From contig JAHJVE010000020.1 in assembly GCA_018828385.1 (NCBI GenBank), positions 186,001-250,000 on the forward strand: 64,000 nt of DNA. The letters run 5' to 3'. Each line of letters starts with the position of its first letter. The stretch's first letter is position 1. The stretch is from Gammaproteobacteria bacterium (GTDB lineage: Bacteria > Pseudomonadota > Gammaproteobacteria > Burkholderiales > Rhodocyclaceae). Made by a program: the position numbers and the translations under genes. The notes beneath the pieces are model-generated. The model did not search any database and had not been told where the DNA came from. It was given only the letters and a program-made list of their open reading frames with translations. Shown piece after piece: positions 1 through 8,436 of the stretch.

Positions 1-300
1 GGCTTCCTTGCGGTTGAAGGCAAACGGGAAATTTCGGCCGCGCTGGGCGAGGGCGACGGTGATCGCAGCAACCAGTGGAATACCCTTGTAGGCCGGGCCA
101 AACAACATGTCGAACTCGACACCGCCGGCTTCGGCAGCTTTCGCGTAGAATTCGGCGAGACGGCCAAGCGAGTTGCCGTCGTTGAATAAACCGGCATTGA
201 AGAAGTAGGGCGAGAGCCTTCCCGCCTTGGTCTTGAATTCGCCAAAGCGCAATACTTGGCAGCTCAGCGCAAATTCAATGAAATCCTGACGAAAATCCAT
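1..300 (-). CDS. pyrE: Orotate phosphoribosyltransferase (partial)
   Basis: Reading the minus strand from an ATG at 298-300 gives an open frame beginning [12 protein letters not shown] and containing [13 protein letters not shown] and [15 protein letters not shown], the typical N-terminal half of orotate phosphoribosyltransferase. The enzyme joins orotate to PRPP to make OMP in pyrimidine synthesis, in the cytoplasm. About 100 codons are visible; the rest, including the PRPP-binding loop, lies outside the window. It is divergent from the exonuclease III gene with only 47 bases between start codons, so both promoters must lie in or around that short gap. The pyrE/exonuclease III pairing is familiar from betaproteobacteria. 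Confidence 0.93.
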   Translation of the reverse strand, partial: MDFRQDFIEFALSCQVLRFGEFKTKAGRLSPYFFNAGLFNDGNSLGRLAEFYAKAAEAGGVEFDMLFGPAYKGIPLVAAITVALAQRGRNFPFAFNRKEA

Positions 301-347
301 ATTTTTCCATTCTCTACGGCCGGGAAAACTGCGCCGATCATTGCACA

Positions 348-1139
348 ATGTTACGCATCATCTCCCTGAATCTCAATGGTATCCGCTCCGCCTGGAGCAA
401 AAATGTCCTGCCTTGGGCTGTTGCTCAGGACGCTGACATCTTCTGCCTGCAGGAACTGAAAGCACAGTTGCCCGATTTGACGCCGGAAATGCTGGCGCCG
501 AACGGGATGCACGCGTTCTACCACTGTGCCGAAAAGAAGGGCTACAGCGGCGTCGGCATCTGGAGCAGGCAGGCACCCGACCGTGTTGTCGAGGGGTTCG
601 ACGGTGGCGAGTTTGACGCCGAGGGGCGCTACATTCGGGCCGATTTCGGCAATCTGTCCGTTATTTCACTCTACCTGCCATCCGGCTCTTCATCCCCCGA
701 GCGCCAGGAAGCCAAGTTCCGGTTTCTCGACGTGTTTTTTCCGAAAATGCTCGAGTTGCGGGCCGAAGGACGGGAAATTGTCCTTTGCGGCGACTGGAAC
801 ATTGCGCATCAGGCCATAGACCTCAAAAACTGGAAATCGAATCAGAAAAACTCAGGTTTCTTGCCTGAAGAGCGCGCCTGGCTCAGTCGGGTGTTCGATG
901 ATCTGGGGTGGGTCGACGTCTATCGTCGTCTTTATCCCGATGCTGGCGATTCCTGCTATACGTGGTGGAGCAATCGTGGCCAGGCCTGGGCCAAGAATGT
1001 CGGCTGGCGCATCGATTACCAGATCGCCACACCCGGAATCGCCACGACCGCCGCCAAGGCCGAAGTCTACAAGGCTGCGCGATTTTCCGATCATGCACCG
1101 CTTATCGTCGACTACGATCTTGATATGCATTCAAAGTGA
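348..1139 (+). CDS. xth: Exodeoxyribonuclease III (AP endonuclease family)
   Basis: A 263-residue protein of the exonuclease III / AP endonuclease family, which cleaves DNA at abasic sites and degrades 3' ends during base-excision repair. Family landmarks appear in order: [10 protein letters not shown] at the N-terminus, CLQELKAQ (metal-binding Glu), CGDWNIAH in the middle, and the C-terminal [13 protein letters not shown] with the catalytic Asp-His pair. Length matches the bacterial family (about 255-270). The ATG at 348 follows the short spacer shared with pyrE. Whether it is closer to XthA or ExoA cannot be decided here. Confidence 0.93.
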   Translation: MLRIISLNLNGIRSAWSKNVLPWAVAQDADIFCLQELKAQLPDLTPEMLAPNGMHAFYHCAEKKGYSGVGIWSRQAPDRVVEGFDGGEFDAEGRYIRADFGNLSVISLYLPSGSSSPERQEAKFRFLDVFFPKMLELRAEGREIVLCGDWNIAHQAIDLKNWKSNQKNSGFLPEERAWLSRVFDDLGWVDVYRRLYPDAGDSCYTWWSNRGQAWAKNVGWRIDYQIATPGIATTAAKAEVYKAARFSDHAPLIVDYDLDMHSK

Positions 1140-1203
1140 ATTGATTTCGCTGCGTGCTAGGGATACCCTGTAGTCCTGCTTAACTGTCCATCGAGGTTGA
1201 AAA

Positions 1204-1518
1204 ATGTCCGAACAATTGACTGCTGCCAACAAGGAAAGACTGGTGTCCGATCTGAAGGTTGTCATTTCCGATACGGAAGAGCTTCTGCGAGCCACCGCCG
1301 GTGCCGCCGGTGAAAAGGTTGGCGAACTGCGTGAGCGTCTGGGGGTGCGTCTGCGTGACACGAAGGAGCGTGTTCTCGACCTCGAGGTCGCTGTGGTCGA
1401 CAAGACCAAGGCCGCCGCCCGTGCCACTGACGACTTCGTGCACGAAGAACCTTGGAAGGCCGTTGGCGTTGCTGCCGCTCTGGGTCTTGCGCTGGGCGTG
1501 CTGATCGGTCGTCGCTAA
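1204..1518 (+). CDS. DUF883 (YqjD/ElaB-like) membrane-anchored protein
   Basis: A 104-residue protein with a long charged helical N-terminal region (about residues 1-80, rich in Glu, Lys and Arg) and one C-terminal hydrophobic helix ending in a glycine-rich stretch, GLALGVLIGRR. This is the DUF883 layout of E. coli YqjD, ElaB and YgaM, inner-membrane proteins reported to bind stationary-phase ribosomes. The three genes behind it encode YqjE-, YqjK- and small membrane-like proteins, as in the yqjDEK cluster of enterobacteria. An AGGTTGAAAA ribosome site precedes the ATG. The role is inferred from the family and context. Confidence 0.85.
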   Translation: MSEQLTAANKERLVSDLKVVISDTEELLRATAGAAGEKVGELRERLGVRLRDTKERVLDLEVAVVDKTKAAARATDDFVHEEPWKAVGVAAALGLALGVLIGRR

Positions 1519-1522
1519 GCGC

Positions 1523-1930
1523 ATGGCCGATCAGGTAGGCGGTGAAGCGGGCCGCGAAGGCCTCTTTGCTGCGCTGAAGAATAGCCTTGCAACGCTCGTT
1601 GCGATTGGCAAGACGCGTGCCGAACTCCTTGTCACAGAGCTTGAGGAAGAAAAACTTCGTCTCATGTCGCTCTGGTCCAAGGCGATCGGCGCGGCATTCA
1701 TGCTGGCTGTCGGCATCGTCTTGGCAATTTTTTGCCTGGCTCTGGCTTTCTGGGAGCAGCGCGTTATTGTTTTCGGGATATTTGCGGCTCTGTTCATCGG
1801 TGGCGCCCTGTATCTGATCGCCTCACTCAAACGACAGACAGCGCAACCCAGCAAGATGTTTCGGGCAAGCCTGTCCGAACTCGAAGCCGACATGGCGTTG
1901 TTGCGTCGTTATCGCAAGAAATCGGAATGA
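1523..1930 (+). CDS. YqjE-like phage-holin-superfamily membrane protein
   Basis: A 135-residue protein with two clear transmembrane helices (about residues 50-75 and 80-105) flanked by charged ends. It follows the DUF883 gene by four bases, as yqjE follows yqjD. The family (PF07332-type holin superfamily III) is thought to partner YqjD at the inner membrane, with no known catalytic role. Its stop codon overlaps the next ATG (ATGA at 1927-1930), showing translational coupling. Confidence 0.8.
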   Translation: MADQVGGEAGREGLFAALKNSLATLVAIGKTRAELLVTELEEEKLRLMSLWSKAIGAAFMLAVGIVLAIFCLALAFWEQRVIVFGIFAALFIGGALYLIASLKRQTAQPSKMFRASLSELEADMALLRRYRKKSE

Positions 1931-2220
1931 ACCCGAAGTTATTGGAGCTTGCTACCCGGCATGGCGCGCTGAAAGCTCGTATCGATGAGCAGCGCCGTAC
2001 TTTGGCGCAACATTCCGTTCCGCTTCAGGCAGCGTTCGCTCGTGGTGATAGGGCTCTCCGGGGTGTCGACTGGCTGAAGCATCATCCGGCTGCAATCGGG
2101 TTAGCAGTTGCCTTGGCCGTCGTGGTCCGCCCGCGGCGCACGGCGCGTTGGGTGCGGCGGGGATTTTTCCTGTGGCGAGGTTGGCGGTCCATCCGCGCTT
2201 CCTTGGTCGGTGCGCGTTGA
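1927..2220 (+). CDS. YqjK-like small protein
   Basis: Begins at the ATG in the ATGA overlap at 1927 and encodes 97 residues. It has a charged N-terminal helix (ATRHGALKARIDEQRR), a short hydrophobic stretch (AAIGLAVALAVVVRP) and a very basic tail rich in Arg and Trp. Size, composition and third position in the operon fit the YqjK-like family. The same frame is open further upstream, but starting there would overlap the yqjE-like gene heavily. Function is unknown. Confidence 0.75.
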   Translation: MNPKLLELATRHGALKARIDEQRRTLAQHSVPLQAAFARGDRALRGVDWLKHHPAAIGLAVALAVVVRPRRTARWVRRGFFLWRGWRSIRASLVGAR

Positions 2221-2534
2221 GTACAGGTGAGTCGGCTGGCGAGGAGATCGTGCCGCTGCCGGGGTGGTGGCGACAGATGGTTGCCTCGCAGCGCCGGCAA
2301 ACGCGCCGGGTTCTGGCTGAGCTGATCGCAACCCGTGGCATCATGCCGTTGTTGATGAAGGTGCGTAATGGCGGCCACTGGTCTCCGGATGAAAAGCTTG
2401 AGCTTATCCGGCATCTGCGCCGTATGGTTCGTCTTTCACCTTATCTGATCGCCTTGGTCCTGCCGGGCTCCATCTTGTTTCTGCCTGTTTATGCCTGGTG
2501 GCTGGACAGGCGACGTGTCAGGCGCGGCGAGTAG
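2217..2534 (+). CDS. Small LETM1-like membrane protein
   Basis: The frame is open from an ATG at 2148, but that start would overlap the previous gene by 73 bases. A TTG at 2217 forms a TTGA overlap with the preceding stop, matching the coupling style of this operon, and gives 105 residues. The C-terminal part, RLSPYLIALVLPGSILFLPV, is a hydrophobic segment followed by WWLDRRR, reminiscent of the membrane segment in LETM1-related proteins. Its end overlaps the convergent ampG by 17 bases. Role unknown; probably the fourth member of the envelope operon. Confidence 0.6.
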   Translation: MSTGESAGEEIVPLPGWWRQMVASQRRQTRRVLAELIATRGIMPLLMKVRNGGHWSPDEKLELIRHLRRMVRLSPYLIALVLPGSILFLPVYAWWLDRRRVRRGE

Positions 2535-3789
2535 CCTCGGCGGGACATTCGTTCCAGGGAGCGACTTTCAGCAACAACATCATCCCGGGGACAGCGAGCA
2601 TTACGCATAGCCAGTAAAAGTTTGTCCATCCCAAGGTTTCAACCAGCCATCCAGCAGAGGCATTGATAAACGTGCGAGGCACTGCAGCCAGGCTCGTGAA
2701 GAGCGCCATCTGGGTTGCCGTGTAGGCCGGGTGCGTCGAACGGGCGATGAAGGCGACGAACGCCGCTGTTCCCAGACCGACTCCCAATGCTTCAAGGCTG
2801 ATCACGAAGGCCAGCGACAGTCGTTCGCTGATACCGATGCTGTCAAAATGCCCTTGGGCGGCCAGCCAGGCAAAGCCAAAAATGGACACCAGTTGGACGA
2901 TGCCGAAGAGCCAGAGAGCACGGTTGATTCCTAGGCGGATCATCCACAGGCCGCCGAGCAGGGCGCCGATGACAGCCGGCCATAAGCCTGCATGTTTGGC
3001 GATGATGCCAATATCGGTCTTGGTGAAACCCATATCCAGGTAAAACGGGGTGGCCAGCGCCGTGCAAAGGCTGTCACCCACCTTGTAGAGAAAAATGAAA
3101 CCAAGGACCATGATGGCGCCGCGCCAACCCTGTCGGCCCATGAATTCATGGAACGGTTCGGTAACCGCCTGGCGCAGGGTTTTGGGAGCCCCCTTGACGA
3201 GTGGCTCACTGACCAGCCAGGCCATGACCATTCCCGGAATCATGAAGGCGCCGGTAATCCAGAATACTTCGTTCCACGGCAGGCGGTCAGCCAGGATCAA
3301 GGAAAGCGATCCCGGGATGAGTCCGGCGATTCGATAGGCATTGACGTGAACGGCGTTGCCCAGGCCCAGTTCGTTGTCGTCCAGTATTTCGCGTCTGAAA
3401 GCGTCGACCGCAATATCCTGCGTTCCGGACAGGAAGGCGAGTAGCGTGGCGAGCCACAGGATCGGCCAGATGCTTTCTTTCGGGTCGAGGCCACCGAGCG
3501 AACCGATGGCGAACAACAGACCGACCTGGGTAATCAGCATCCAGCCTCGGCGCCGGCCGAATCCGGGAACGCTGAAACGGTCAAGGAGCGGGGACCACAG
3601 GAATTTCCAGGTGTAAGGGAACTGGATCAGTGCGAAGAACCCGATGGTCTTAAGATCAACCCCTTCACTGCGTAGCCACGCTGGCAAAAGGTTGAGCAAA
3701 AGATATAGCGGCAGGCCAGAACTAAAACCGGTAAAGATGCAGATCAGCATCTTCCGGCTGAGCAGCGCGGCAAGCCAGGCCGGCATCAA
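2518..3789 (-). CDS. ampG: AmpG-like muropeptide MFS permease
   Basis: A 423-residue, highly hydrophobic major-facilitator protein with roughly twelve membrane segments. The N-terminal FTGFSSGLPLYLLLNLLPAWL and the following FPYTWKFLWSPLLDRF are characteristic of AmpG, the inner-membrane permease that imports anhydromuropeptides for cell-wall recycling and feeds beta-lactamase induction. SGTQDIAVDAFRREIL is another family stretch. It is the last gene of a metX-metW-ampG run and overlaps metW by four bases, so it should be cotranscribed with the methionine genes and fall under the SAM-II riboswitch. Confidence 0.88.
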   Translation of the reverse strand: MMPAWLAALLSRKMLICIFTGFSSGLPLYLLLNLLPAWLRSEGVDLKTIGFFALIQFPYTWKFLWSPLLDRFSVPGFGRRRGWMLITQVGLLFAIGSLGGLDPKESIWPILWLATLLAFLSGTQDIAVDAFRREILDDNELGLGNAVHVNAYRIAGLIPGSLSLILADRLPWNEVFWITGAFMIPGMVMAWLVSEPLVKGAPKTLRQAVTEPFHEFMGRQGWRGAIMVLGFIFLYKVGDSLCTALATPFYLDMGFTKTDIGIIAKHAGLWPAVIGALLGGLWMIRLGINRALWLFGIVQLVSIFGFAWLAAQGHFDSIGISERLSLAFVISLEALGVGLGTAAFVAFIARSTHPAYTATQMALFTSLAAVPRTFINASAGWLVETLGWTNFYWLCVMLAVPGMMLLLKVAPWNECPAEATRRA

Positions 3790-4385
3790 CGGTGTTGCGT
3801 CAGTCGATAGACTGCCAGGCTGCCGAGAAAGTTGACTTCACTGGTGACCGGCTTTCCCTCTTCGTCAAGGACGCTGCGCTCACGGATGATCAGGCCCATC
3901 TTGGCACACAGGGCTTCAAAGTCGAGAAGAGTAAAGAAACGCACATTGGGTGAGTCGTACCACTGGTATGGGAGGTCTTCGGAAACCGGCATACGGCCAT
4001 CGAGAACCGAACGCAGGTTCTTCCAGTAGGCGAAATTGGGAAAGGAGACAACCGCCTCGCGTCCGACGCGGAGCATTTCGCGCAGGATGCCCTCGGTGTG
4101 ACGAACGGTTTGCAGGGTGCGCGACAGCACAACATGGTCAAAAGCCTGGTCGGCGAATTCGTCGAGGCCGCGCTCCAGGTTGCCCTGTATGACATTGATG
4201 CCATTCCTGATGGCAGCGAGCACATTGGCATCGTCAATTTCGACACCGACGCCCTTGACGCCACGCTGCTCGATCAAGTGTTTGAGTAGTGAGCCATCGC
4301 CGCAGCCGAGGTCGAGTACGCGGTGGCCAGGCTCTATCCAGCCAGCAATCAACTCAAAGTCGGGGCGCCCCAGAGTGTGCGTCAT
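3786..4385 (-). CDS. metW: Methionine biosynthesis protein MetW
   Basis: A 199-residue class I methyltransferase-fold protein with the SAM-binding signature [16 protein letters not shown] at about residues 19-34 and the MetW stretch [12 protein letters not shown]. In proteobacteria metW follows metX directly, as here, and is needed with MetX for homoserine acylation. The start overlaps the end of metX by four bases and the end overlaps ampG by four. It shares the metX promoter and riboswitch. Confidence 0.93.
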   Translation of the reverse strand: MTHTLGRPDFELIAGWIEPGHRVLDLGCGDGSLLKHLIEQRGVKGVGVEIDDANVLAAIRNGINVIQGNLERGLDEFADQAFDHVVLSRTLQTVRHTEGILREMLRVGREAVVSFPNFAYWKNLRSVLDGRMPVSEDLPYQWYDSPNVRFFTLLDFEALCAKMGLIIRERSVLDEEGKPVTSEVNFLGSLAVYRLTQHR

Positions 4386-5506
4386 AGCTTGATGTTCCGC
4401 AGGTAGGCGTCGATCACGCCATGATAGTGGGCGTCTTCCATCAGGAAAGAGTCGTGGCCGAAGTTGAGGTCGATTTCAGCATAGGAAACATTGCGCCCAT
4501 TAGCCAGCAGGGCTGCGACGATTTCCTTGGAACGCGCCGGCGAAAAGCGCCAGTCCGTTGTGAATGAAGCGATCAGGAAGTTCGCCTTGCTGCGGGCCAT
4601 GGTAGCCGTCAGGTTTCCATTGTCTTCGCGTGACGGATCGAAATAGTCCAAAGCCTTGGTCATCAGCAAGTAGGTATTGGCATCGAAATATCCGGCGAAC
4701 TTGTCGCCTTGGTAGCGCAGATAGGACTCCACCTCGAATTCGACATCAAAACCAAAGGAAAAGGCACTGTTGCGAAGGTCGCGGCCAAATTTTTCGCCCA
4801 TCTGGTCGTCAGATAAATAAGTGATGTGACCGAGCATGCGAGCCAAGCGCAGGCCGCGAACTGGTCTAGTGTTGTATTCGTAATAGTTGCCGCCGTGAAA
4901 ATCGGGATCGGTCAGGATGGCCTGACGGGCGACGTCGTTAAAGGCGATGTTTTGCGCCGATAGCTTGGGCGCGGCAGCCACTACGATGGCGTTGCGCACC
5001 CTCTCGGGATAGGTGATGCTCCAGCGCAACGCCTGCATGCCGCCAAGACTGCCCCCCATGACGGCAGCCCAGCTCTCAATGCCGAGGCGGTCCGCCAATC
5101 GCGCCTGGGAGTGAACCCAGTCATTGACGGCAACAATCGGAAAGTCGGCGCCCCAGGGTTTGCCGGTCGAGGGGTTGATCGACGACGGTCCGCTGGAGCC
5201 ATGGCATCCCCCCAGATTGTTGAGACCAACGATGAAGAACTTGTCGGTATCGAGTGGGCGGCCGGGGCCGATGATGTTGTCCCACCAGCCGACATTTTCG
5301 GGCTGATCCGCGTAGTGACCTGCGACATGGTGGTGGCCAGATAGCGCATGGCAGACGAGAATGGCATTGGATTTGGCTGCATTGAGTGTGCCGTACGTCT
5401 CGAAAACCAGATCATAGGCGGGCAGAATCCCGCCACTACGCAAATGCAATGGCTGATCGAAGTGGGCGCGCTGTGATTCGACGACACCGACGGATTGTCC
5501 TGGCAT
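4382..5506 (-). CDS. metX: Homoserine O-acyltransferase MetX
   Basis: A 374-residue alpha/beta-hydrolase-fold enzyme that acylates homoserine in the first committed step of methionine synthesis. Visible landmarks are [16 protein letters not shown] near residue 50, the [14 protein letters not shown] segment, the nucleophile elbow [16 protein letters not shown] near residue 150, and the C-terminal [12 protein letters not shown] carrying the catalytic His. Length is typical of MetX. Many proteobacterial members use succinyl-CoA rather than acetyl-CoA; I cannot decide the acyl donor here. A SAM-II riboswitch lies in its leader. Confidence 0.93.
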   Translation of the reverse strand: MPGQSVGVVESQRAHFDQPLHLRSGGILPAYDLVFETYGTLNAAKSNAILVCHALSGHHHVAGHYADQPENVGWWDNIIGPGRPLDTDKFFIVGLNNLGGCHGSSGPSSINPSTGKPWGADFPIVAVNDWVHSQARLADRLGIESWAAVMGGSLGGMQALRWSITYPERVRNAIVVAAAPKLSAQNIAFNDVARQAILTDPDFHGGNYYEYNTRPVRGLRLARMLGHITYLSDDQMGEKFGRDLRNSAFSFGFDVEFEVESYLRYQGDKFAGYFDANTYLLMTKALDYFDPSREDNGNLTATMARSKANFLIASFTTDWRFSPARSKEIVAALLANGRNVSYAEIDLNFGHDSFLMEDAHYHGVIDAYLRNIKL

Positions 5507-5519
5507 GCTGTTCCTGAAA

Positions 5520-5566
5520 ACAAAAACCCAGTTGGCCTTAAACGTGAACTCGTCGGGCGAACTGGG
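5520..5566 (-). terminator. Terminator-like hairpin in metX leader
   Basis: On the minus strand CCCAGTT and AACTGGG can pair across a 26-base loop and are followed directly by TTTTTG. The hairpin sits between the SAM-II aptamer and the metX start. It looks like an intrinsic terminator used as, or added to, the riboswitch expression platform. Stem length is modest, so the call is moderate. Confidence 0.55.
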
Positions 5567-5569
5567 TGG

Positions 5570-5627
5570 TTCCCGTTTTAGCTGAATTTATTTTGCGCCC
5601 GCAATCAGAGCTCAAATCGGCGCTGCC
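5570..5627 (-). promoter_or_regulatory. SAM-II riboswitch upstream of metX
   Basis: The minus strand contains, in order, GCGCCGATTTGA, GATTGCGGGCGC, AAAATAAAT and CAGCTAAAACGGG. This is the SAM-II aptamer: a GCGC stem around GATTT, the ATTGC joining strand, an A-rich ATAAAT segment and the terminal GCTAAA that closes the H-type pseudoknot. SAM-II aptamers bind S-adenosylmethionine and usually repress methionine genes. Its position, directly 5' of metX-metW and just downstream of a promoter, is exactly as expected. Confidence 0.92.
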
Positions 5628-5649
5628 GGGAACGCCCCGACACCAGCAG

Positions 5650-5678
5650 ACGATACCCAGCGGGGCGTGAAAAGTCAA
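5650..5678 (-). promoter_or_regulatory. Sigma-70-type promoter for metX operon
   Basis: On the minus strand TTGACT (5673-5678) and TATCGT (5650-5655) are separated by 17 bases, a good -35/-10 pair. Transcription would start near 5643, a short distance before the SAM-II aptamer. Confidence 0.7.
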
Positions 5679-5767
5679 TGAAACGCACGGCTTATCCAAT
5701 TGGTGGTAGCGTTGCCAAGATTTGATAAAATCCCAAGAAAACATATTTCTAGAAAGCTTTGGCCACA

Positions 5768-6382
5768 ATGCTGGATCAACGGCGGCATCAACGAATTCGA
5801 TTCGGCAACTTGCCTAAAGTCAGCATTGGCTTTGCGGGGGCGATTGGCGAAGGACTGATTGAAAACCTCTCACTGTCCGGTTTGATGGTGCGAACGGAGA
5901 TGCCGCTCGAAATTTCGCACAATATCGGCTGCGAGTTTAGTGTCTTTGGCTCACCGCTGATCGACGTGCCGGCAGCGGTTGTCAGCCGTGTCGGTAACCT
6001 GTTTGGCGTTCGTTTTCAAACCGGGCCGATCAACCAGATTTTGATTGATGATGCCATCAATACCGCGCTGGCCTCTGGCAATGCCTCGATTCTTTCCGTG
6101 CATGAGTCCGGCGGCAAAAAAATCATGCGCATCATCGGTGGGTTAGGCAGTTCCCTGCGCAATGACTTCATGCATGCTTTGACCAGGGTTGGCGTCGACG
6201 AAATCAATCTTGATGGTGTTACCCAGGTGGATCAGTCAGGACTGGCGCTATGCCTGGTGGCTTGTAACCGGCACGGTGTAAAGCTTGGTGCCCAATCATC
6301 CTGTTTCGCAGAAGCCTGGAAGCAGGCATTGGCGGTGCCAGGCGGGATCGAAAAATTGGAGTTGCCTGGCTGTGATCGATAG
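5768..6382 (+). CDS. PilZ-domain protein with C-terminal STAS-like domain
   Basis: Starts at the ATG at 5768 (an in-frame TTG at 5759 is possible) and encodes about 204 residues. The N-terminal half has the PilZ signature: RRHQRIRF followed by ENLSLSGLMVR, the RxxxR and (D/N)xSxxG elements that bind cyclic di-GMP. The C-terminal half (about residues 115-200) contains GGLGSSLRNDFMHAL and VTQVDQSGLALCLVACNRHG, which reads like a STAS-type fold. It just precedes the TonB-dependent receptor, and a GGDEF protein lies about 2 kb away, so a cyclic di-GMP link is plausible. The combination is inferred from motifs only. Confidence 0.7.
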   Translation: MLDQRRHQRIRFGNLPKVSIGFAGAIGEGLIENLSLSGLMVRTEMPLEISHNIGCEFSVFGSPLIDVPAAVVSRVGNLFGVRFQTGPINQILIDDAINTALASGNASILSVHESGGKKIMRIIGGLGSSLRNDFMHALTRVGVDEINLDGVTQVDQSGLALCLVACNRHGVKLGAQSSCFAEAWKQALAVPGGIEKLELPGCDR

Positions 6383-6392
6383 AACGGGCAAG

Positions 6393-8423
6393 ATGCGAGG
6401 CGTGTCGCTGGCCATAGCGCTGGCAGGCATCTGGATGAGCGCCAATGCTTGGGCCGTGGACGAGGACGCCTACTTCAGCGAATTGCCCATTGTCGCGTCG
6501 GTCAGTCGTTTGCCGCAGAGACTAGCAGATGCTCCTGCTGCCGTAACGGTTGTTGACCGCGACATGATCAAGGCCTCAGGGGCGCGTGACCTCAACGATA
6601 TTTTCCGTCTGGTGCCAGGGTTCCAGACCTATCCGAATAATACGGAGTCGGCGCGGGCGACCTACCATGGCATGGGCGACGGTGATTATTCGTCGCGAGT
6701 CCAGGTGCTTATCGACGGGCGATCGATGTATTCGCCATTGTTTGGTGGCGGGGTGAACTGGGCGACATTGCCGGTAGCGCTGGAGGATATTGAACGTATT
6801 GAGGTCGTGCGCGGGACCAATGCTGTTTCCTACGGCAGTAATGCCTTTCTCGGGGTGGTCAACATCGTGACTGTCGATCCAGCCTTGGCGCGCGGTTTCT
6901 CGGTGTCATCCAGCTACGGCAATCAGAATGTTCGCGACTACGGATTTCGGATGGGCGGAAAAATCGGCGAAGCCGGAGATTTTCGGTTCACCTACAAGCA
7001 GCAAAATGATGATGGTCTGACGAATCGCTATGATTGGATCGATTCCTACTTTTCCAGATTGTTTGATTTTCGCGCGGACTTGGTGTTGAGCGACAGGGAC
7101 AGCCTCCAGTTTAATATGGGTACGGTTGACGGGGTAACCCAGAACGGCCGGTACAAATTGCAGGGCGGTATATGGCAGGAGAATCCGGAAAACCCCATGC
7201 GGCCAATGCGTCAGTCGGATACCTATGCCCAGGTTATTTGGCGACGTGTTTTTTCCGCTGATTCGGATATCCAGTTTCGCTATTCCTATGTGGTCGATCG
7301 TTCCGATGATGCATTCACGATTTTTGGTTTGCATATCAATCAATCCGGCGATGAAGGCAAGCGACATGAGTTCGAGGCTCAGCACAGTTTCAAGATTGAC
7401 CGTTCCATTCGCGTCGGTTGGGGCGGAGGTTGGCGCGAAGATGCCATGCGTTCGGACTGGACGTTGCCTGGCATGGGCGAGGTCCATCGCAGCATAGGTC
7501 GCGTTTTTGGTAATCTGGAGTGGCGGCCGTCTCAGTGGTTCACCGGCAATGCCGGCATGGCGCTTGAGGATGATTCATTCGCCGGGATGCATTTTTTGCC
7601 GCGGGTCAGCAGCAATTTTCATTTGACTCCTGAGAACACCTTACGCTTGGGCTATTCACGGGCTTATCACACCGGAAGCACGGTTGATTACCGAGGCCAG
7701 CAAAGGGCCTTTGGTGTTTCCTATTACAGTGCACGCCCCGACCTGATGGCGACCGAAGGGCTGGATACCCTCGAGGTTGGGTATCTGGGCGACTGGCGAG
7801 ACTGGCGCGCCAGTCTTGATGTCCGGGTATTCAGCGAGCGTATCCGGAATCGCCTATACAAGATTGATATGGATGTCGTTAGCCCAGTCAAAAATTTTAT
7901 TGGGTTGTCAACGGTGCCCATTCAGGACGTCGAAATACAGGGTGTGGAATACCAGTTCAAATGGCAGCCCTTTGATACAACACGCCTTGCTTTCACGCAA
8001 ACCTTTGCGAATATTTCGAGTGACTACCTTGCTTCTGCGCTTGCATTAAGCAATTCGACTTTAACTACGACCAAAGCGATTCAGATTCAGGAGTTGACCG
8101 AGCGCTCGATGCCTTCACGATCAACGTCGTTGCTGTTGATCCAGAAATTGCCACTCGGCCTGGAGTTTTCAACTGCCGGATATTGGCAGGAGTCGATGAA
8201 GTGGAGCACAAACACGACTGCGCAACGTTATCGTCGTTTTGACATGCGCCTTGGTTATCCTTTCCGGTCGGGTGGTTTGGCCGGCGAGATTGCCTTGACC
8301 GTACAAAGTCTCAATGGTGCACACAACGAGTACAAAGGGCCGAATCCGGATGATCCAACTCCGAATCCGGACGGGCGTGTTGTTGAACGCCGCCAGTGGG
8401 TCAGCCTGCGTCTCGATTTTTGA
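6393..8423 (+). CDS. TonB-dependent outer-membrane receptor
   Basis: The frame is open from 6285, but the ATG at 6393 begins a clean signal peptide (MRGVSLAIALAGIWMSANAW, then A). The mature protein has the plug domain: PAAVTVVDRDMIKASGARDL, LVPGFQTY, VLIDGRSMYSPLFGG and IERIEVVRGTNAVSYGSNAF. A long beta-barrel follows, ending in WVSLRLDF with a terminal aromatic residue. About 676 residues, a normal size. It is an energy-coupled importer; no substrate-specific motif is evident. The adjacent ABC-type binding protein and GGDEF protein on the other strand suggest a sensing or uptake module. An in-frame GTG at 6372 is an alternative start. Confidence 0.88.
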   Translation: MRGVSLAIALAGIWMSANAWAVDEDAYFSELPIVASVSRLPQRLADAPAAVTVVDRDMIKASGARDLNDIFRLVPGFQTYPNNTESARATYHGMGDGDYSSRVQVLIDGRSMYSPLFGGGVNWATLPVALEDIERIEVVRGTNAVSYGSNAFLGVVNIVTVDPALARGFSVSSSYGNQNVRDYGFRMGGKIGEAGDFRFTYKQQNDDGLTNRYDWIDSYFSRLFDFRADLVLSDRDSLQFNMGTVDGVTQNGRYKLQGGIWQENPENPMRPMRQSDTYAQVIWRRVFSADSDIQFRYSYVVDRSDDAFTIFGLHINQSGDEGKRHEFEAQHSFKIDRSIRVGWGGGWREDAMRSDWTLPGMGEVHRSIGRVFGNLEWRPSQWFTGNAGMALEDDSFAGMHFLPRVSSNFHLTPENTLRLGYSRAYHTGSTVDYRGQQRAFGVSYYSARPDLMATEGLDTLEVGYLGDWRDWRASLDVRVFSERIRNRLYKIDMDVVSPVKNFIGLSTVPIQDVEIQGVEYQFKWQPFDTTRLAFTQTFANISSDYLASALALSNSTLTTTKAIQIQELTERSMPSRSTSLLLIQKLPLGLEFSTAGYWQESMKWSTNTTAQRYRRFDMRLGYPFRSGGLAGEIALTVQSLNGAHNEYKGPNPDDPTPNPDGRVVERRQWVSLRLDF

Positions 8424-8436
8424 TCGGTATTTCCGG

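Noticed and set aside
314..346. CTACGGCCGGGAAAACTGCGCC between pyrE and the exonuclease gene, resembling a shortened element
   Set aside because: The core CGGTCAACCG is missing its middle (TCAA), and the right half does not match beyond AT-richness.
7120..7140. TACGGTTGACGGGG in the TonB receptor, resembling the reverse core
   Set aside because: Only GGTTGAC is shared; no A/T tracts at the right spacing.
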